Below, in pieces: positions 53,941 to 54,733 of a stretch of 54,733 nt of DNA. The stretch is from NCBI GenBank assembly GCA_903642275.1, contig CAHJWK010000018.1:1-54733 (forward strand). Reading direction: 5' to 3'. A program made the translations under genes and the position numbers. Positions within the stretch are counted from its first letter, which is position 1, and each line of letters begins with the position of its first letter. The notes under the pieces were generated by a model. It did not search any database. It was not told where the DNA came from and saw only the letters and a program-made list of their open reading frames with translations. Source of the stretch: Chitinophagaceae bacterium (GTDB lineage: Bacteria > Bacteroidota > Bacteroidia > Chitinophagales > Chitinophagaceae).

Positions 53941-54733
53941 ATGAAAAAGATACATTACAGAAACTCATTATTGCCAATACTTATAATGGTGATTTTAGTT
54001 TTTACAAATTGTAATAAAAAGTTAGATGAAAAATTATATGATTCTGTAACTGCCAACGGATTTTATAAAAATGCTGACCAGGTTACGGCAGCTTATTTAC
54101 AACCGTATGCCTATATTCAAACGCATATATACCAGGTACATTTCCAGGTAACTGAATTTGCAACAGATGAAGCCTGTGTGCCGGCTTTGTATGGTTATAT
54201 AGATCAGCAGGGCCAGTGGATAAGATTGCATAAACATAGCTGGACAAACAAAGATTTCTGGATTCTTTTAGAATGGCAGGATTTATTCCAGGCAATTGGT
54301 TATTGCAACAATTTTATTGATAATATTCAAACCGTAGATATAAGCAACATGGGTTTATCAATAAGTAAAGAACAAATGATTGCGGAAATAAAGATGGTAA
54401 GAGCACTTCATTATTATTGGGCATTAAGTGAATTTGGAAATGTTCCCATTGTTGAACATGTTGGTAAAGTAGGTGACCCCGGGCCTGCAAACAGTACACC
54501 TCAGGTAGTATTTGCTTTTATTGAAAAAGAAATAAAAGATAATATCCAGTACTTAAGTGAAAAAGGAGATGATGGCTCATACGGACATTTTACTAAAGGT
54601 GCAGCTTATGCATTGTTAGCAAAGCTGTATCTTAATGCACAATCATTTACTGGTCAGGAACATTGGCAGGATTGTATAAGCGCATGTGATAACATTAAAG
54701 GTTATTCACTCGATACACATTGGAATGATCCTT
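53941..54733 (+). CDS. SusD/RagB family lipoprotein (partial, cut by window end)
   Basis: At least 264 residues are visible. It has a lipoprotein signal (MKKIHYRNSLLPILIMVILV, then FTNCNKKLD; Cys about 24). Next comes a DSVTANGFYKNADQVTAAYL segment, typical of the SusD N-terminus, followed by alpha-helical TPR-like regions. There is no stop before the window end, so the 3' part is missing. SusD caps the SusC transporter and binds the glycan. It is 18 bp after susC. There is no sign of an adjacent SusE/F in the window. Confidence 0.92.
   Translation, partial: MKKIHYRNSLLPILIMVILVFTNCNKKLDEKLYDSVTANGFYKNADQVTAAYLQPYAYIQTHIYQVHFQVTEFATDEACVPALYGYIDQQGQWIRLHKHSWTNKDFWILLEWQDLFQAIGYCNNFIDNIQTVDISNMGLSISKEQMIAEIKMVRALHYYWALSEFGNVPIVEHVGKVGDPGPANSTPQVVFAFIEKEIKDNIQYLSEKGDDGSYGHFTKGAAYALLAKLYLNAQSFTGQEHWQDCISACDNIKGYSLDTHWNDP

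Overview
The window looks like a chromosomal segment from a member of the Bacteroidota, most likely a Chitinophagaceae-type genome. The evidence is the low GC content, TAnnTTTG-type -7 promoter boxes, type IX secretion (T9SS) C-terminal sorting domains, a PorP/SprF protein, a SusC/SusD pair driven by an ECF sigma/FecR pair, the DUF4295 gene next to rpmB-rpmG, and many CNxx lipoprotein signals. The species cannot be named from the sequence alone. No prophage, insertion sequence, CRISPR array or rRNA operon was seen.

Layout. 1-7.2 kb: TPR-like protein and secG, tRNA-Gln with terminator, secreted DinB protein, DUF1801 protein, RNase P RNA, a succinate-semialdehyde-type dehydrogenase, purKE (minus), a YafK-like L,D-transpeptidase-fold protein and an Hsp15-like S4 protein. 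7.3-19 kb: two large paralogous T9SS cargo proteins (about 1220 aa, 4 PKD domains) flanking trmD and a PorP/SprF gene, then recG; a first 21-bp minisatellite lies before trmD and a second one upstream of recG. 19.4-24.6 kb: GNAT gene and the trpEGDCF operon, preceded by a leader peptide with three consecutive Trp codons and an intrinsic terminator (an attenuator). 24.6-31.5 kb: heparan-glucosaminide acetyltransferase-like membrane protein, a very large TamB protein and a lipoprotein. 31.6-39.9 kb: a small secreted protein, rpoN, a PAP2-like membrane protein, a lipoprotein, rpmB-rpmG-DUF4295, YqgE/AlgH, sensor kinase, MazG-like, tsaE, alanine dehydrogenase and an Lrp regulator. 40.0-40.25 kb: a structured RNA with a tRNA-like fold and a giant variable arm. 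40.3-45.4 kb: S9 peptidase and an acyl-CoA dehydrogenase/NodS methyltransferase/GT2 cluster. 45.5-54.7 kb: APC permease, GH13 amylase and an ECF sigma-FecR-SusC-SusD locus cut off by the window end.

How the genes work together. The trp genes make anthranilate and carry it to indole-glycerol phosphate; trpBA is not here. purK and purE catalyse consecutive purine steps. The two PKD proteins and PorP/SprF fit T9SS-dependent surface export. The Sus genes beside a secreted GH13 enzyme suggest uptake of an alpha-glucan, although the substrate is inferred.

The least explained items are: the tRNA-like RNA at 39997-40166, whose variable arm can alternatively pair with a downstream segment; the two 21-bp arrays; and the apparent lack of ATG/GTG/TTG at the conserved start positions of recG (ATA) and tamB (CTG).
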